A stretch of DNA of 64,000 nt from Thamnidium elegans (Eukaryota > Mucoromycota > Mucoromycetes > Mucorales > Mucoraceae). Of this stretch, positions 59,506 to 64,000 are shown in pieces. Positions within the stretch are counted from its first letter, which is position 1. Each line of letters starts with the position of its first letter. The notes under the pieces are model-generated. The model worked only from the letters and a program-made list of their open reading frames with translations, was not told the origin of the DNA and ran no database searches. A program made the position numbers and the translations under genes. Where the stretch lies: the NCBI GenBank assembly GCA_025201345.1, contig JAIXMG010000001.1, positions 1,364,001-1,428,000 on the forward strand, in the 5' to 3' direction.

Positions 59506-62500
59506 AAAATATCGATGCGGAATCTAAATTAGACAGTAGTAACGGCTCATGACAAATTGGGACGAATAACTTATCGCTTTTCGGATTGTGGGGAAAACAG
59601 TAAAGGGAGAAACTTTTAAGGGAGGCCAATTGTATTCACTTTATAGTTATTGCGTTTTCTCTTTTATATATATGTATGTGTACAATGTTTCGCCTCTCTC
59701 TGTATATTATTGTAAGTTTAAATTGTACTTACTAATTACAGAGTAAATTAAATGTCTGAATTAGTACATTTTATTTTCAGAAAATAGTAGGTTTGTTAAT
59801 AATGCTAAGGATATTAAACGGGTAACGACTTCGAGATCGCGTTATTTTCAACTAGTGTTGATTAGAGTGGTTTCTCTCTTCTCTTTTTTTTTTAAAAAAA
59901 AAAGATAATAGTTAACTATATATATGTTTAAGCAAGAACGAATCAGTCGCTTTTGCTGTAAGCTAATCGAAAACGAAAAAATGTTTTGTATACCTCTACG
60001 ATGGATCTTGACAGAGGGTTTTAAAAAAAGTTTTATTAAAATTCGATTATCTTTGAACAATCTTTTTTAGTGCTAAACTGCAAAATTATGTTTAGTGGAT
60101 ACAGCGCATCATTCCATTATGCAGAATGGGGATGAAATCATTATCCATCGTTAAATCTCCACCCAGTAGTCTCTTCCATCCCTCCCCCCAAACTCTTTTT
60201 TTCCCCCGAAAACTTACGCTTCAAGTTCCGAATCAGTTGCAGCAAGTGCCTTTGAAAAAAAAAAGGGTCCGGTAAGAGTCGTAACCTTAATTTGAATAAG
60301 CATTTGAATTCAATAAAAACAAAATTTGCAGTCGTTTTTAAAAAAAAAGGATTCAAATTACTAGTTTCATTTTAATTAAACGTATCTGTTTTATTAATAA
60401 CTAATTTACCAGTCCGAAGTAAATAGAACCCATATTTGCGGGGAATTCTGCTAATAAATCTTAGATTTGTGACACAAGCCTTTTAAAAAAAAAAAAAAGT
60501 TGACAGGGTATTGGATTATAATACCGAACGTATTGTTCACATATATTACCTTAATCGATTTTCCTTTTTAAGTACTAATTCAAGTTTTGTGTTATACAGG
60601 GTAGCAAAAAGTTGATGATTCAAAAAAGATATCATACTGTAGTGAATTACCATAATTGTTCGTCAGTGAATAATACGTGATGCATCTAGTTACGTGAATA
60701 TATACGATTGTATACTGTCATGTTTGTACTCCCGGGTAAAACAAACCGTCATGTTCAAACACACGAATGTGTAATTCCACGGAGCGGAAAAGGCGTATAT
60801 TTATCCTTGTGTTATATAATAAAAAAAAGGGGGGAGGGGAGAGATAATTCAAGAAAGAGTACATGGCCGCGGGATTTTGCTGACATAATACACATTTTAT
60901 TGAATCTTATAGGTATATATTTTAACGAATTCCATAGAAACACATGGTAACGAATTTTCACATATATTTATAATTTTACAAATCCTGTAAGTATATTCTT
61001 AAATCAGATTCAGGTAAAAAAAAAAAACTTGCTAGAATTATCTCGAAACTTTTACTATTTCTAATAAAATAAAATGTAATCCCTATACGTATGTCATATA
61101 GGTTTTTTTAGTCGAGTAAGAAGTTTCTGTTGTAACACTGTATTACTACAGTATCACCAATTCAAAGGAAATGAGTATGCGTGGGAAATTTCGCGTAAAC
61201 AGAGTATCATATTTGTAAACAATGACTCTATTGTTCTGATGACATACCGTATATATAATTGTGAAAAAATGATCAATACATCATAGTTAGATGACAAATA
61301 ATAAAATGATCGATCTAGATCTTCCTCTTTCTTGTGTTGGTTATCATAGTACCAGCTTAAATAAGGTATCTTTAAAAATTGCATTAGTTTCCCACATATA
61401 TGCAAAACTTTTTTGTTTCCCACCTTATTTTGGCCAAAAGTAGTTAATTATGTAGTGTATGCTTTATTTGAAAGTGTAACCCAGGTAAAAACCAAACAAA
61501 ATGCTTTATTCAACTACGAATATAGACGGGAGAAATCTAGGTAGCTGAATCACTTAATTCTCAGGATCTAAAAAAATTGCTAGGATCAAGGGAAATTTCC
61601 AAGTTATGTCAATCCCTTACGTTGAAGCCCTTTTAGCAAGTATTATTCCGTTATAACATCTCTTTTTAGCTCAAGATTTACTTAACCTTTTTATAGTTGG
61701 TATGCATTAGTGTGGGTACCGTTTAATAATACATCCCTTCTTATTGCTTCATTCAGGGTGGGTTCCCTCGTCTCAAATATCGCTTGGTGATACTATAGAA
61801 AGTGGCTGAATTATTTTTATGTTGTTAAATAAAAGAGGCTACAAAGATTTGATCGAGTTGCTAGGTACGTTAGGTACTAGAAACGAACGTAAATATATAT
61901 ACATATATATAGGCCAAGTTTCACTAGATGTGATGTATCAAAATAAAAAATCAAGGTACCCATGAAAGCCCAACACTTGGCCAATACGAGATTTTTTCGT
62001 CGTCGTCGGGATGATAAAACGCACAACATCAAAATGTAGGGCTGAATTGAATGTTTTACCTTCTTTTGCTCGCAAAAAAAAAGGAGGTTACTAACTTACG
62101 TCTTGCTCTTTATACAGTCAACTGTCTATTGGGCTTGCTAAAAATATCTTTTTCTTTTCTCTTTAGCGTTTTAATAGTGAATCTACTAGAAAACGTCCTT
62201 TTAAAACATACCCCATCGTTTGACAGAAAGAAGAAGGAAGCGGTTCAAATGAACAGGAATTAAAAAAGCGCTACATCTTTTTTGTTTATTTTGTTGCAAG
62301 AGAAATGTGTCTTTTTTTTTGTACTCCTTAAATATCTATTTTTAACTGAATGGAATATGAATAAAAAACGAACTGCGAGTACATCTTTTTTTTTTCTAAA
62401 CGCAATGGATTTTATAGGCGGATAAAGTATTTTGAGCAACTCTTTTAATGTACGGATCAAAAATATCTATGCAACAAATTAGAATTACATTTTCACACAT

Positions 62501-62636
62501 TTTTTGTAAAAAAAAAAAACGAGAAGTCCCAACTGCGTCATAACATTTTAACGACCGAAGATAATCGAATCATTCGTTACTAAGCTTCGTTCTATTTTTT
62601 TTTTTTGATTTATCACAAACACACAAATAAAGAGAT
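59506..62636. other. Intergenic, about 3.1 kb without a recognised gene
   Basis: AT-rich with homopolymers and a G/A-rich patch at 60824-60845. Open frames present are short, without domains, and not joinable. A T-run/A-run palindrome occurs at 59884-59902. The last about 100 bp (T-rich, then CACAAACACACAAATAAAG) is the likely leader of the secreted protein gene. Confidence 0.55.
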
Positions 62637-64000
62637 ATGAACATTACACGAAGTAACATTCGGAGTGTAGTTTTGCATGTATTACTTTTAATATTTTTGG
62701 CAATATTGCAGACAAAGGCAGACGAGATTGAGGAACCATTTGAGTTGGTACAATTCGATTATTTTCATAATGCACCTAATCTCGATCCAATACAATCACC
62801 ATCCCTTGACGATTATAATGAGGATATAACTGCAGATAGTTTTGATATGGACTATACCACAACGTATACAAAGTTTATTAGACCTACTTTGTATACCAAA
62901 GAAACCATTCCCAGTACAACAACTACCACAACCGCAACTAAAAAATCTCATAAGCATTCAACTGGTTCAAAGACAAAACATACAACCTTAACAGAAACCA
63001 TTGAACCGATCGCAGAAAGTTTTGAAGATTCCTGGGTTGAATCATATACAACACCATCAGCCACTGATGAAATGGTTAATTCAATAGTTGATCCTTTAAC
63101 TGAAACTACCCTTTTCACAAAAACTTATTCTCCTTCCGACTCCTTATTAGTAGATGTTACCTCTACTACATTCTATACACCGACTGCAACGTTACCTCTT
63201 AGTATACTGACATCGGTCAACACACCTACACCATCCATTTTTATTAATACAACCTCGTCTAATACAACCATACAATATACCAATACATCCGATCCACTTG
63301 TACAATATGATCTTGAATGCCGAGCAGACGATGTATTTTGCAGTAAAGTGAGTCGAGCAGTAGGAGCAGCGATTGATGAATTTACGCGAGTAATTAACGT
63401 CAAAAATAGTTTATTGTAAGTAATTTATATAGAAAAATGCATACAGATGTGACTAACAATTAAATTACAGAATAAAAGTAAGCTATTATAGTTTTTGCGA
63501 TAAGACGTGTGCAAACGATACACTTGGATGGGGTACACCCACATCCCAGGTAACTTTAAATTTACTGCATGAAAAAAAAAAGAAGCACTTATTTAGTATT
63601 CCTATTTTAGTTTACATTACCGTTTGAAGACGGAGCGGATCTTAATTACGTGTATCCTCAGGCCCTAGCAAAACAACTAGCGCCATATAGTAGTACATCT
63701 GTTTGGGCAAAGTATGATATTGAAATAGAAATTAACCACGATGTTTACTTAAATGGTATTGATTTTGAACAAGAAACAAAAGATGGTTGGAATGGTACCG
63801 GTACTCCTCCTAATGGAAATTTTTGGTTTTTTGTAAGTTAATTTATTATATATTTTTATATACATATATAAACTGTGGATATATATTTATTAAAAAAACA
63901 CACAAAAACAAAAAAAAATAATTTTGTATTACACATATATATAAAAAAAAAGAATGATAGCGGTAGTAGTAATATTAGTACTAGTGATAATCATATTCAA
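62637..64000 (+). CDS. Secreted Ser/Thr-rich protein, partial (runs off right edge)
   Basis: Exons 62637-63415, 63471-63549, 63611-63832 and probably 63953 onward join in frame; the 3' part is beyond the window. An N-terminal signal peptide (about residues 11-28, VVLHVLLLIFLAILQTKA) is followed by a mucin-like Thr/Ser-rich region with N-glycosylation sequons to about residue 220. A globular domain then begins with Cys pairs (CRADDVFCSKVSRAVGAAID; FCDKTCANDTLGWGTPTSQF) and YVYPQALAKQL. The domain resembles, from memory, the start of an uncharacterised fungal secreted metallopeptidase-like family, but any zinc motif would lie outside the window. An extracellular or cell-wall role is likely. Confidence 0.75.

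Noticed and set aside
1..64000. CRISPR arrays, bacterial operons or ribosome binding sites
   Set aside because: Spliced eukaryotic genes throughout and no regularly spaced direct repeats of the CRISPR type.

Overview
The window reads as nuclear DNA of a Mucorales-type fungus (Mucoromycota). Supporting signs are AT-rich intergenic DNA with very long homopolymer T/A runs, short introns (about 50-110 bp, GTAAGT...TAG), and intact fungal housekeeping and polarity genes among degraded transposon pieces. The lineage is inferred from gene content and style; no species is claimed. Exon joins below were made by eye and checked for reading-frame continuity.

Layout. 144-2024 (+): CCT/TRiC epsilon subunit. 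2025-4670: gene-free, with three poly(T) tracts that look like minus-strand retroposon tails. 4671-5993 (+): two-finger C2H2 transcription factor. 6919-9766 (+): Bud6/Aip3-like polarity protein. 9767-15838: about 6 kb without an intact gene, holding a decayed serine-recombinase-like gene inside a pair of 56-bp inverted repeats. 15839-34846 (+): a single 12-exon gene of 19 kb encoding about 6,075 residues. 34964-36382 (-): FG-GAP/beta-propeller protein. 36488-38423 (-): C1 domain fused to a Pex24/dysferlin-type peroxin. 38424-43043: repeat-rich, with a MITE, a dispersed repeat and a possible Fanzor/TnpB-like relic. 43044-44078 (-) and 44532-45384 (+): divergent rhodanese-methyltransferase and 1-Cys peroxiredoxin. 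Two small ORFs follow, then an ER FKBP (46205-47143, -). 47826-49665: a degraded PIF/Harbinger transposase and its Myb/SANT partner. 50296-50799 (+): small membrane protein. 50932-53029 (+): biotin carboxylase-BCCP protein. 53640-59505: nested mobile DNA, including a 3,424-bp TA-flanked element with 553-bp terminal inverted repeats that carries a truncated non-transposase gene. 59506-62636: no gene seen. 62637-64000 (+): secreted Ser/Thr-rich protein running off the right edge.

The standout is the giant gene. It has ten ricin-B-like (QxW) modules, then about 19 degenerate helical repeats separated by short Ala/Gly-rich hydrophobic segments, then a C-terminal HAD-like domain that seems to lack some catalytic motifs. 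Ten of its eleven introns are phase 1, and several sit at the same spot in the lectin-like module. It looks like a cytoplasmic scaffold or membrane-associated structural protein that grew by exon duplication. I know of no described protein with this layout. The second notable object is the long-TIR transposon with cargo, because its empty site is visible elsewhere in the same window.
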